Shown: positions 24,538 through 37,500 of the stretch, piece by piece | Layout of the letters: each line of letters begins with the position of its first letter | How positions within the stretch are numbered: the stretch's first letter is position 1 | NCBI GenBank assembly: GCA_017654935.2 | Contig: CM065680.1 | Span: forward strand, 36,524,613-36,588,612 | Length of the DNA stretch: 64,000 nucleotides | Reading direction: 5' to 3' | From: Phymorhynchus buccinoides | Taxonomy: Eukaryota; Mollusca; Gastropoda; Neogastropoda; Raphitomidae | The notes under the pieces: model-generated | Told to the model about the DNA's origin: nothing | Database searches by the model: none | Seen by the model: only the letters and a program-made list of their open reading frames with translations | Position numbers and translations under genes: made by a program

Positions 24538-24759
24538 ACATTTTATGGACTATATATTTTTAAAAAAAGTATATTAATGCCAGTCCTCGTGAGCAGGAGC
24601 TTATAAAATATAATGCACACTCCCAAAATGTTACACAAAATTTCAATTTGTTATTATAGTTTTTTTAGTTATACAAGGGAGGTTCCACTGTATTATCACT
24701 CATCTCAGGGCCTCAGTGTTGGGAAAAAAGTATTGCCTTGTAGTCCATAAAATATGGTA
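24538..24759. mobile_element. MITE, CCATATTTTTCGGACTATAAGG family, with a nested fragment
   Basis: Ends ATTTTATGGACTATA and TAGTCCATAAAATATGGT. It contains a stray GGAGGTTCCACTGTA end of the other MITE family at about 24677. Confidence 0.65.
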
Positions 24760-24805
24760 CTGTACTCTTGCATGCATTTGTACATTCACTCAATTGTATA
24801 ATACA

Positions 24806-24882
24806 CACAGACACACATGCACGGACACACACACACACACACACGCACACACACACACACACGCACACACACACACACACGC

Positions 24883-24918
<36 letters not shown>
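24806..24918. repeat. (CA)n microsatellite
   Basis: CA repeats with periodic G. Confidence 0.93.
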
Positions 24919-24919
<1 letters not shown>

Positions 24920-25243
24920 CACACAATTATGCACACACATGATAGTTTGCAATAAAATGACTGTCTATTTTGATCGAAAATGACATTTTGATATTTTGAT
25001 TTAATGTTCTTATAATGGGGTTTTGTCAATGTTCCTCCCAGGCTTCGAAAGTGGCTTTAATGGTCTATTTAAATAAAACGTTCAGTGTTCTCTGTTTGAG
25101 TCTTTCTCAATAATGAATAATGGTAATGATTTTATTAATGTTGGAACTATTTAAAAACTAGCCAAAAAAAGTTGTTGCTGAACATGATTACAAATGAAAT
25201 CAAGGTTTTGATTCTGTGAACAAATGTTTCTTCTTTGGTGTAG

Positions 25244-25569
25244 GTTGCCATCTCGGAATTGTAAGGACAGTCAATCAGATAAACAAGCAGTACTACTGGC
25301 TTGGAATCGTTGCCACTGTCAGGCAGGCAATCCAGGCGTGTCCTACGTGCAACTCACGTACAACTACAAGCAACCCTCGCCATTCTCGCTCTCTCGAAAT
25401 GGATTCGGAAACAAGCAGCACTGCCTTAGCCCCACACAACACCGATGTGTCTGGTGCAAGCATCATGATGAAATGCCATACAAAAGCATGGGGTGGAGGG
25501 ACTGATGTTGAAAATTCAGAAGTGGATGATGAAAACACCAAGGATATGGACTGCGATGGCCAGAATGAG
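25244..25569 (+). CDS. Copy A exon 1: second half of H2C2 module 1
   Basis: Acceptor GGTGTAG, donor GTAAGT. It starts in phase 1 with CHLGIVRTVNQINKQYYWLG and reaches the Cys pair ACPTC, which is the His2-Cys-Cys half of an HHCC finger. The first histidine should lie in an upstream exon that is not visible. A Ser/Thr/Asp-rich tail follows. Confidence 0.8.
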
Positions 25570-28500
25570 GTAAGTTCAATCAAGTAAGAAATGGGCGAGG
25601 GGATGTCATATGGGTTATTGGCTCACAAGTACTGGTGAACACCGTTCTGATTCTGCAAAGAAAACCTGTAGTTTTTTTCATTTTGAATTAACAAAATAGA
25701 ACTTTAAAATGATATGTTCATTTTGAACCTTTGCTAGATCACAAGATGTGTATGCATGTATAAAGTTTTTAATTTTTGCTGCCCTTTCTTTGCTCATTAG
25801 TTGCTGACCTATTACCATGATTAATAAACTTGGTACTTTTGTAGCATCATGAACAATTCTGATCAGAACTTTGTTATATTGTTTATCCTATTTTACGGAC
25901 TATAAGGTGCACCTGATTATAAGGCGCACCCCCCAAATTTAACACAAAATTCAGATTTTGTTACTCTTTTTTCTTACTACCGGTATGCATATATATATCA
26001 GTCAAATTATAAGGCGCATGGGTCTCAGTCTGGGGAAAAAGCATTGCCTTATTGTCCGTAAAATATGGTAATAGTACAATCCTGGGTCCCACTTTATTCC
26101 TGTACTTTATAAATGATTTACCAACTTATGTAGACTGTAATATGAAGATCTTTGCTGATGACACTAAGGCATACAATAATGTGGAAAACGATGATGAATC
26201 AAGAATAAGAGTTCAAACGTGCATTAACAACTTAGTTACGTGGGCTGATGCTTGGCTCATGAAATTTAATAGTCAAATGTTTAAGGTTATGCACCTCGGT
26301 AAAAATAATCCCAAGCATACATATTATATGAAAGATAATGAAGATAAACGGGTGTTGGAACCTACAGATGTTCAGAAAGATCTTGGAGTGTTTGTGGACC
26401 CAGGCTTGACTTTCGAACCTCACATAAATAATACTGTATTAAAAGCCAACAGGTCTGCTTATTAGCTCTATTACTAACAAATCAAAAGTTATAATGATTC
26501 CTTTATTTAAGGCTTTGGTGAGACCTATATTAGAGTATGGCAATCCCGTATGGTGTCCACATTTGAGAAAACACATAGATCTGCTAGAGGGAGTTCAGAG
26601 GAGGTTTACAAAAAAGATTGTTGGTACAAATGATATGACCTATGAGGAAAGGCTTATTTATCTGCGGATACTTAGCCTAGAGTATAGAAGGCTCAGGGGT
26701 GATATGATTGAAGTTTATAAGATATGTCACCATTTATACAGTTATTCTACTACTAACAGCCTACTAACTCTTTGTGAGGGTGATAGAACCCGTGGCCATA
26801 ATTTCAAACTGTACAAAAAAGATATTAACACCAGACTAGCACAAAACGTTTTTACTAACCGAGTAATAAATGCATGTAATAACCTTCCCGATGAAGCAGT
26901 TAATGCAAAGTCATTAAATTCGTTCAAAAATATCTTAGACAAGTTTTTCCAAAACAAAATGTATTCAGTGAATATGCAGATTCAAATGAATAAAACACAG
27001 ATGCCTTAGTAGTCATCAGTGAATGAAGCCAAACCTAACAAAAATCAAAAAACATATTTAGAGGGCAAAAGGCTTAACAAAGTAGCCTATAGTGCCATTT
27101 ATGCTATGCTAATACATATTTTATTTGACTATGAGTTTTAACTTAAATAAGTTGAGTTCCTTCTCTGAAGATTTCTGCTCTTCTCTCATAAACTTTCTCT
27201 TTATATTAAGTATGCCCAAGAACAGGCTAGATAGTCTGATTAGGCTGAAACTCACTTTGAAACTGTCTGTCTTTTTAAAGCAGATTTGCGGAGGGAAGAC
27301 AAATAAGAGGAAAACATCAACACAGACAGAGAGATCCTCAGCAGAGGAAAAAGAATGGGGAGCCTGTACTTCCATGGAATTTGGCAGTCCTCTTAAAGTT
27401 GTCAAGCATTCTTCCGCTTCCTTCACACTTCTCTCATCAGCTGACATAAATTCTGCAGCTAGAGTTGTAGACGAAAAGCATGAAAAAGGGGACAGAAGGA
27501 GTGACCAGAGCAAGAATGGAGGAGAAAACCCCATCAGTCTGGCTGCCTTCCCATTGGTAAAAGAGGAAGTTCTTTCAGTGGAAAATTACACAAGTGAAAA
27601 AGAAGTAAGACAACCTTGGTATTTTTTTATGATAAATTTGTTGTGTCTTTTGATTCTCAGTCGTTAGAATGTCTTTGGTATGCTCAAACATTGAAAGCAG
27701 TTTTTGTGAAGTAATTGGATTATGCTTGTAGTGCAGTGGAACCTCCCTTATAAGACCACCCATTATAAGATTCCCTCCTACATAAGACCTACTTCTCTGT
27801 GAGTGTGACATTGCCCTTCTTTGTAAGTATTAAAATTACCTCCATTATAAGACCCCTCCCTTATAAGACCTCATTTTGGATGGTTTTTGAAGGTCTTATA
27901 AGGGAGGTTCCACTGTATACTGTAGTTAAATAACAATATAATTATTTATGTTGTTGGTGTCTTCTTACCTCATTTTATTTTGAGCATGGTTTGCATCTTT
28001 TATTCTTTTGACTATTTATCTTTTGTGTTTCAAAGATTCAAATGTACTGATGACATGTGCTTTAACTGCAGACAGTATATATCTAAAGAAACACACAGCT
28101 ACAAATGTTACTTTAGAAATGAATTTCGTTCAGTTATGGATGCTGTTGATATTTTGTTTTTTTAATCTGAATGTCTTTCTTCTCAGTCTCAGAACTCAGC
28201 AACAAGAGATGCTCCAAACAATAAGGAACATAAGAAGAGAGCTTGCAGGCTGGATCGAAAACGAGGCACTTGCACCACTCTGGACATGATCAAGCAGTAC
28301 CTTCAAACCAACCGTGCGCCTAAAGGCTTCAACAAAGTAGACAGGAATTCTCTGAAACAGCGGGCCAGGTCTTTTGTGATGATCAGAGACGACATGTATT
28401 TCACTGGCAGGCGAAAGGGGAAGAAAGGTTTGGAGGAACATGATGATGGTGAGGACCCTGAAAACGAACCAGACCACACGCAGGTTCTGAGGAAGGTGGT

Positions 28501-31500
28501 ATTTTCTGATGAGGATCGGGGGGAGTTGATTCTCAGGGCGCATATCGGAGATGATGGTAAGCGGACAGTATCATTAATAGTTATTTTTTTTTAACCACTG
28601 CCTAGTTAGGCATTGATTGACAAAGCCAGTGGCTATTTGTTGTTATATTCAGTTTAATTATTTATAAATTGTTATATGTGCACATTAGTGCCTAATCATT
28701 TTCACTTGCTGAAATATACCATATTTTTCGGACTACTCGCACCCCCCAAATTTGACACAAAATTCAAGTTGTGTTATTATATTTTCTTACTATTTTATTA
28801 GTCATGTTATAACATAATTTAAGGCTCAGGGGTCTCAGTCTTGGGAAAATATATTGCCTTATAGTTCGAAAAATATGGTAAATGAAATGAATGATTATGA
28901 AAAGACGTACAATTGATGTGATAGAAATCAATTCCAGAGCATGAACAGTTGTATTCATATTTCGTATGTACTTTTTTCATTTCTTTTATCACTTTTATCA
29001 CTCCTGTCTATTCGTTTATCTTAAATTATCTTATGCAGATGCGTTTAACGATAAAACATGCATCCCCTCTGTACGGTCCATTACACTGTGTGTGTTTACG
29101 TGCACTTGGGCACACAAATGTGCACACATACTCAGTTGCACAATACGATGTGTGCTTTCAATCAATGTATGATTTGTGTACTGATAACAACGTAAAAGTA
29201 CGCTTAAATGCCAGTCCAAAGGTGGTGTTATTATACAACCCCTTTTTTTTCCCTTGCAAAATTCGTTTTTCTTTCATTCATAGCAATTTACTGTGGAGTA
29301 GTTCTAAAACAGTTTCTAACAGTACAGACTGTTCCATACAGGTTCACACTATGGAATGGAGAAAACAATGGACCGTATTGCGTACGAGTACTATTGGCCG
29401 GGAATGGGATACACTGTGAGTTACGTTGTCCATAGCTGCCCGAACTGCCTCTATCAGAGCAACAGTTTTCTTTATTCATCCCATTTTACCGCAGCTGGTG
29501 GCCTTGATTTCTCTGCCCCAACTGTCGGTAGCAGCCATACCAGCATGGCTTCCGGTCATAGGGCAACAGCACAGAGTGGGCAAAAGACAAGTTCTTTGGA
29601 CGATGGTATGCAGGATGAGCTTGGCGATAATGGCCTTGATGACAATAATGACGATGATGACTATGTTGGCGATGGAGCTGACAAAGTGCTGAACAAAGTA
29701 AATGGAACAGAGATGCGGCAAACGGCAAATAAGGTGTCGTCCGCTTTTCCCAGTGTCAGCTGCAGTTATTTTTGGCAAAAGGTGAGTTTTATTTTTCTAG
29801 TCCTTACCTCAATGTTATGTGATAAATGTTCAAAATATGAAACTTTGAAAGACTCTCATATACATGGCTTGTCATAAAATGATAATGTCTATGGAACCTC
29901 GAGTCAAGTTCTGAAATAGTTCAACAAATTTGCAAATCAGGTCACAGATATTGAACTAACTTGAATATACATGTAGTTAATTTGAGTCTTGTTCAGTTGT
30001 TGCATTATGAGATGTTCACCTATTGTAAAGAATGAGGAGAGCAGAAAAGAATTGACAAACGAATGTAAGTTTAGGGATTTATGATAAAGACCAGCAATAT
30101 TTGAAGACAGGGTTAAAAAGATAAAAATGTTGTTTTAAAGGTTGCATTTGCGACTTTTGTTAGTGAAAAAACAGTTTGTGGCTCTTGACAAGTTGGTAAA
30201 AAGATGATGTAGGAGTTTAAATGGTTCAGTGTTGTGTTACTGTAGGTGGAGATACAGCTGTTTGGCCCCTACCAGGCTGGCAAAAAGATGATCTACGTGG
30301 CAGTAGCTCTGGATTCCTACTCTCAGTTCCCAGAGGCCATGACCATGGAAGTGCTATCATCAGCCACCCTCACTTACTTTCTTCTGAATCTGTTCTGCAG
30401 GTGGGTACATTCCTGCAAAATTACAAGTTTTGATATCAGAAAATTAGTACGAATATAATGAGCATGGTAATAAATAACTTATTACTTTGACCATGGAGAA
30501 AATTTAACTTTGTTAGTATGTTTGTCGTATCTGGTTTTCTGTGTTTGATTTTTGTTTCAAAACATTTTTAAAATGATTTGTTAGTGTTATAAATAGTCTT
30601 TTACTTTTGAATTAAGATAGCATTCAGATAAATGTTAGAGTTAATAATGCAAGTGGTCATACTGATATAGGAATGTTTTTAACTCTTTTTTTAAAATCGC
30701 TTTTGATTAATGAGATCAATTTTTGATCAAGTTAAAATATAGATTTTGATAGAATTTGTGGACAATTAGAATGTCATGCTAGAGATAATCCATCAATATG
30801 ACTTCATCATTCAGATACAAGTTCTTAATTGAAATACACCCCAAGAAATGTTTTCCTTGGTTAAAAAAACAACCAAAAAACTGTCAGAGCAGAAACAGGC
30901 GGAGCAGAATTTGACTTCAACGGATGAGTAAACAAAGGCTATTGAACTACTACATGTTCAGGAGCTGAACGAAAACAACCATGCTGAGGAGATGTTCACA
31001 ACAAAAAAGAGTGTTTTGCTCTGAGTGTTTTGTGATTATAATTCTTCTAATGTTAAAAAAGAAGGCGCAGGAGAAAACAGAACAAAAGCTTGAGACTCTG
31101 AAGCTAGAGAGGTGACTCCACAGCCCTTGTTAGAAGAATTATGTTAGGAGCCAATGAAACCAGGGCCTGTATTCACGTTGAGATAGCATGAGACTTAGCA
31201 TGATGCTAACTTAGAAGCTCTTCCAATGTCCTATAGGATTTAATAGGACTTTTGGAAGAGCTTCTAAGTTAGCATGATGCTAAGTCTCATGCTATCTCAA
31301 CGTGAATACAGGCCCAGGTCCGAATTAAAGACAGGCATGAATAGGAAGAAGAGACAGGTTGACTAGTGAGAGGGACAGAAGATCCGGGAGGCATTTGCAC
31401 ACCAAAGTCAAACAACTCTGCCATACTCTACTCTCCCTATAGATCTATCTCTAAGCTCAGAGAGACCACTTATCTCACATGAATGGGAGTTGAATTGAGG

Positions 31501-34500
31501 TTACTTTTGTCTGGCATGTTGATATTCATATTGGGTAGTGAACAGGGGCATCCGCTCTATAGTGGCCCTTGGAGTGACATCCCTTTGCTTTTTTTTTTAA
31601 TTCACACACTTGCTTCCCTTTCATCCAAGAATATCCCAAGGGAGATAATACTGCAATCAGTTGAACACCATCATCATTTGAAAAATACATTGTGTGTATA
31701 TTTTTGTTTGTTGAACAGTTTACTCTACTTATGCTAAAATGTGAAATGGATATTCACCTGTGACATTTTGCATAATATACAGTTACAGAACAATTATTTG
31801 TACAAAATTGTGTGACTTCTTTACTGGTGACAGATATGGGGTCATGGAGAAACTTTTGCTGCTAGAAAATGAAGTCGTCAGAAACAAGAAGCTGTATATC
31901 AAATTGCAAGATCTGCTGCAGGCTGGTATTTCCCCTTCAATGCAGTATTCCAAGGTCAACCCATCAGGTAACACTCACAACTGGAGGATTCTGTGTGAAC
32001 AAAAAATGTTCATTAGTCTATAGATGTGTTACAGTGGAACCTCCCTTATAAGACCTCCCATCATAAGACTCCATCCCACATAAGACATACTTCTCCGAGA
32101 CATTGCCCTTCTTTGTAAGTATTAAAATTACCTCCATTATAAGACCTCAGTTTGGGTGATTTTTGAAGGTCTTATAAGAGAGGTATCACTGTACTCCTAG
32201 AAATTTAAGGGCCACTCTCAGATTTAGTATGCATTTGAAAATTCAAATTGATATCACAAACATTTCTTACCAATTTTAAATGAAACTGTATGTCAAATGT
32301 CCCAAGCAATTTGTTTTTGTTAAGTATTCAATAACTAGTCCAAACATGCTACTATAACCTGAAAAAGAATCGCAAAAACAAATGTAAAATGTTAATCTGT
32401 GACTGTGAGTGGCCCTCAACTTTTTTTTGAGTAGTATATGTTCACTATCTGAAAAGTTTCTTTTGTAGGTCAAGTCAGAGTCAAAGTCTATGCTATTTCA
32501 AGTTCTGAAGTGCATTAGTGGACTTAAAGATAGTCACAATTATGTTGCCTTGCCTCCAGTTTTTTTGTTCTACGTAAATTATGTTATTTATGTATTGTAA
32601 TTTCATTCTGAAATTTCTTCTGCTGTGTTTCCAGGCTATTGCCATAATAATAGGTAACCTATATAAATTATTTTTCTTGTCTTCAGTTTTTCTGCTCTTG
32701 CTGTTCTCAGCCAATATATTCCAGTGTTTTCTTCTTCTGCGTTCCCAGGCCATAAAGCCACAATGGGTATGTATGTGTCTGTTTTCACTGGTCTCCTCGC
32801 TGCATTCAGCCTTGAGCTCAAAGGAGAAAAGTATATTGTGGAAGAATTTTTTTCAAAGGCAAGATAATGGGCCAAAAATCAGAAAGATAAGTACAGTGGA
32901 ACCTCCCTTATAAGACCTACCATTATAAGACTCCCTCCCACATAAGACCTACTTCCTTGAGACATCGCCCTTCTTTGTAAGTGTTAAAATTACCTCCCTT
33001 ATAAGACCTCATTTTGGATTTATTTTTGAAGGTCTTATAAGGGAAGTTCCGCCGTAGATGACAAAGCAATGAAAAAGAGGAATTTACAAGCACAGAACTT
33101 CCAGAAGGTGGGGGAACTATTTGTAATGAAGACCCCCCCGGTGTCCCCACGGGGGAGAAGTGTTTTCAAACTAAAGTAATTATGTATGTTGATGCACATC
33201 ATCTTTTTTTTTTAATTCTCCTTTATTTTTTGATACAGACAAACCTCTATTTTAAGACTTCCAAAATGTCCGGAAAAATCGGTCGTAAATTGGAGGGGTC
33301 GTATGACGGAGGTTTTCACTGGCAGCCGTAGAAAGAAAACGTTCAGCACAGTTCATTCTCTCTTCTTCATGCACACATACAATGACATATTAAAACTGGA
33401 TTTGGGTCTTTCCAACTCCATAGGATTGTGAAATCGATATTACAGTTTCACTTCGCCGACTTCTGTTAATCACCTCCACTCTCGTCCAAAGTCAGTGGTT
33501 TTCTTTTTCAAAGTCAGTGGTTTTCGTGCTTTTCCTACGCTTTCCGCCATCTTTTCTACAACAAGGGAAGTGACTCCGCTTTCAGGCCCTTGACCGTGGT
33601 TGTTTCCCTTTGCTCGAAGTCTATGCAGACGACAACAACGGTCGTAAAAACCAACAAAATGGCGGTCGTAAGTCGCGTTTTAGAGGAAGTCGTTTAAGAG
33701 AGGTCGTTTACATAGTAAAATGCATCCGTGCCAACAAATTCGGTCTCAAATGAGAGGTGGTCGCTTAACAGAGGGTCGTAAAATAGGGGTTTGTCTGTAT
33801 ACCTTAATTCAAACCAAATTCTGCTTTATGTCTGTCCAGATGAGAGGTGGCATCACATAGAGAAGAGCTTGGCTCGCTTTGTGGGTCTGTACCCTGACTT
33901 CTGGTTCCACTGTCTGGAGGCCTTCATGGTTCCCCTGCGCATCACCCTCCCTCATGAGGCCGTCTACACCCCTTACTACCTGGTCCACGGCAGGTAACTC
34001 GCCATACTGTCTGGACTATATCATGGCACTTCCATTTCTCTTCAGCGTTTGGACTTGTGCCTTTATGTTGCACTGTACAAGCAAAGCAAAGCATATAGCT
34101 CTTCTGATTTTGACCGGTATGCCTTCAAGTTTGCAGCATATGTATGGCCAAATAAAATGAAAAAGGCTGTATCAAATTTTGTCTGCACAGCTGAAAGAAA
34201 GTCATATATTATAGTTCATGCAACAACTAACACAAAAATGACTGTGAATTAAGTGTCAGATGTTCTCCACACTCCCTGTCAAATTTATCCTGGCGTCAAC
34301 CTTGTCTGAGATGAACAGACATCTGCAGTGCAGGTCAGGAAATCAGAGCAACCCTCTCACACATCTGTCAAGTGGATCAGGCTTGACTGTGTGGTTTCAG
34401 CTTTCCCATTCAGTCTACAACACACTCATTCTGGGTAGTAGCCAACCTGGAGCGAAAAAAACAAACCCACAAGACCCTGACAGGATTCGAACACCAGACC

Positions 34501-37500
34501 TCACAGCCACTAGTCTGCGACAGTACCATGCGCCACGGCGGCTGAGGATTGTAGTTGAATGTTTTTTTAGTATAGCTAAGTTACCTAAGCACTGTTAGGC
34601 ACAAGCATTTGGTACTGCTCAGTGACATCCAAGCAATTCCTAGTTGTGGGGTACCGTAGAATGTGTGAAGAAACTTGGATAAAGAGACATGAATATTAGT
34701 ATAACATGACGTGATAATGTCACACTAGTTTTTCTTTGTTGTTTCTAAAGTAACTTTACAGTCAATGAGGGAATAACGCAGAAAAACAAACACACAAAAC
34801 CTGTGCTGAATGTTTCAGAGAAGCTCCCGTGCCAGACAAAGTGAATCGGCTGTGCAACATGACCTCCTCAACGCAGGGAGAAGTTCAACTGACCGAGGAC
34901 CAGGAAAAACAGGCAGTGGAGATGGTCACTGCTGCCTACGGCATCTTCTCTGACGACCCCTCCATCCCTGCCACTTTACCAGAACCCACAGGAAAGAAAG
35001 CTCCTGTACGCAAAGACCCTGCAGCGAAGCTTATGAAAATGAAGATGAAACAAACCAACCAAAAAACAAGCAAAAAAACAGTGACAAACTTCGGCTCCCT
35101 TGACGATCATAGATATGGCAAAGAACAACAAGAAGAGAATGCAGCTGCAAGCTTCAATTGTGTTGTAAAGCTCTCTAGATGCGAGATCCCAGGTCCCAGT
35201 GAGAGGACGGAAGATGCAGCAGAATTGTTGGAAGAGCGAAGTGGTGCTGATGATGAGCCTAGGGATTATGAGATTGAGAATGTTGACACTGACAGTGAGG
35301 ACAACATTGTAGCTGAACCTGAGGATGATGACCACATTGCAGGTAAATGAGAAATTTCAGCAGTCTCCTTTGTGGTACTGTGTGTGTGTGTGTGAGACAC
35401 TCAATCTGACTGTCTGCATAAGTAAACACTTTACAATAACTGAAATCTGAATATTGAAAACAATCATCTGAAATTTACAAAAGGCAATTTGAATAATGCT
35501 TTAGTTTGAAATTAATTGGAAAAAAAAGCAAATTAAAACGTGACTTCATTGGTGCTATGAAAATCAACCCTGCCGGGGAGCATTTGATATACCTTCTGAA
35601 CCCCTTTCCTTGTGCCTATGTTAATTTTTTTTCCTCCAGCAGACGTGTGCAAATCTGCAATAGGACATAAAAATCTGTATGATTTTCAGATACCACCTAC
35701 TCACCAAAGAGGAAGATTGTGACATTCAAGAGCAGTTCTGCAATGTCAAAGCGGAAGATATGCATCCCTAGAATAAGCCAACCCAGCAGTAATGTCGTCG
35801 CTGGAATGCAGCATTCAGTGAAGATGATTAAACTGGAAAATGTAAAGGAATTGATTAATCTCAGAGCTATGCAGGAGGTAAGTGTAAACATGGTGGGTTT
35901 TTTTAGGTGTTTGTTTATGTTACATGTATTAAGTTAACAACATAATCCCTGTCTCCTTGGTTGGTTGTCTCTTGATGGCCTAGCATAGATTCGCTCCCCT
36001 TGAACTGTTGGTTTCGGATTCTGTGACTTGAACAAACTGGGGTGTGGCTGTGAATTGGGACTCGGAATGAGTGGTGTGAGATCAATGCCACTGTTCAGCC
36101 CAGAAAATGTGGCAGCAAAAAAGACCAAAACAAAACCCCATAATCCCTATTATTGTCTGAAATGCCATTCAACTGATGCTATAACTCTTCATCGGACGTA
36201 AAAATCACTAAAGATGAAAATTCCATAATTCTACTGTTTTTTTGTGTGAAGAAAAGTGCAAGCACAACAACAGGAAGTCACACAAACAAAACTGCTGATT
36301 TGAAAGGGGAGTGTACTATCAGTTATGACTACAGTAATAGCGGTCGGCAAGTGTTTCCTGAACGTATACAGGCTTAACCCTTTCAACACGAGACATTTTT
36401 CAGCCAAAACTTTCCATTAAACTTACCTGGGTAGAGAACACATTTCATCTGCAATATTTGGGATTCCTCTGTGACATCCATAAAATAGGGCCTATTCTTA
36501 CCTCCCAAAATGAAGAACATAAGGTCACTGGATACCAGACCCTCATTTGATGCCTTTCAGTGACATGGGTGTTCAATCATTGTGGTGCCAAGAGGCGACA
36601 ATGGCGATGAAAGAGTTAAGATTTTGTTTTTGCTTTGTCAGTTAGTATTGTTCTATAAATCAGGGTGCCTATTTTTTTTTATTTTTTTTTTTAGATTTTT
36701 CTTGAAAATTGCTATAAATGTGCAAGCACGTAATGGAAAAAACAAATGGTATCAATCGGAAGTGGGGAGGGAAAGGGAAGGAGAAGGGGAATCCTCCCGG
36801 GTTTGCTCTGAAAGCCAAGGCAAACATGAGCCCTCTAGTATTTCTTTGCTATTCTAAAGAAAGTGTAGTTGCAATTAGCAAAGTGAAAAAAAACCACAGT
36901 CTCTTCCTCAAATCCTTTAATATTTAACCTACCAATAATTTCAGTAGATCATAGATGTATTTCGATTGACCCTGTCTCACACAATGTTTGTGTTAACATT
37001 ACAGCTTCCACTGGACACCCTCTATTTCCTGGCCAAGCAGTATTTGGAGCGAGGTGCCCTTCCACCTGGTCTGCCTGAGAGCACTGAACAGTCCCTCATT
37101 CGTCTGTGTGGGAAGTACTGCGTCAAAGACGGAAAGTTGTACAGCAATGAGGGAAAGTCGGCAGGTCGACGCATCATCATGGAGGAGAAAGCAAGGATTG
37201 GTTTAGTGAGGAAAGCGCATGCACGAGGAGGTATGATGTTTGTGATTGTTTGATTTTTTTTAATGTGATGTGAATGAAAGTTCATGTTTAAAGGTGGACC
37301 CGAGCGGATGAGTTTTTGCAAGAAACAGGTCGAGATCACCAGAAAAACAACCTTTTCAAAGATTGGAACACTAACTTTGCTCTGGTTTCCTAGAAATTAA
37401 GCCGCCCAAAAGGCGATTCCTCCTTGGCGGAGATGCCGGAGAGAGTAGCCATTTTGGATGGAGTGGGTGGAGGACACTCATTGTGGTTGAAGTGTTTTCT

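Noticed and set aside
30246..33993. Active LTR retrotransposon integrase
   Set aside because: The core is split by introns, lacks both catalytic Asp residues, and no reverse transcriptase, protease or LTR flanks it.
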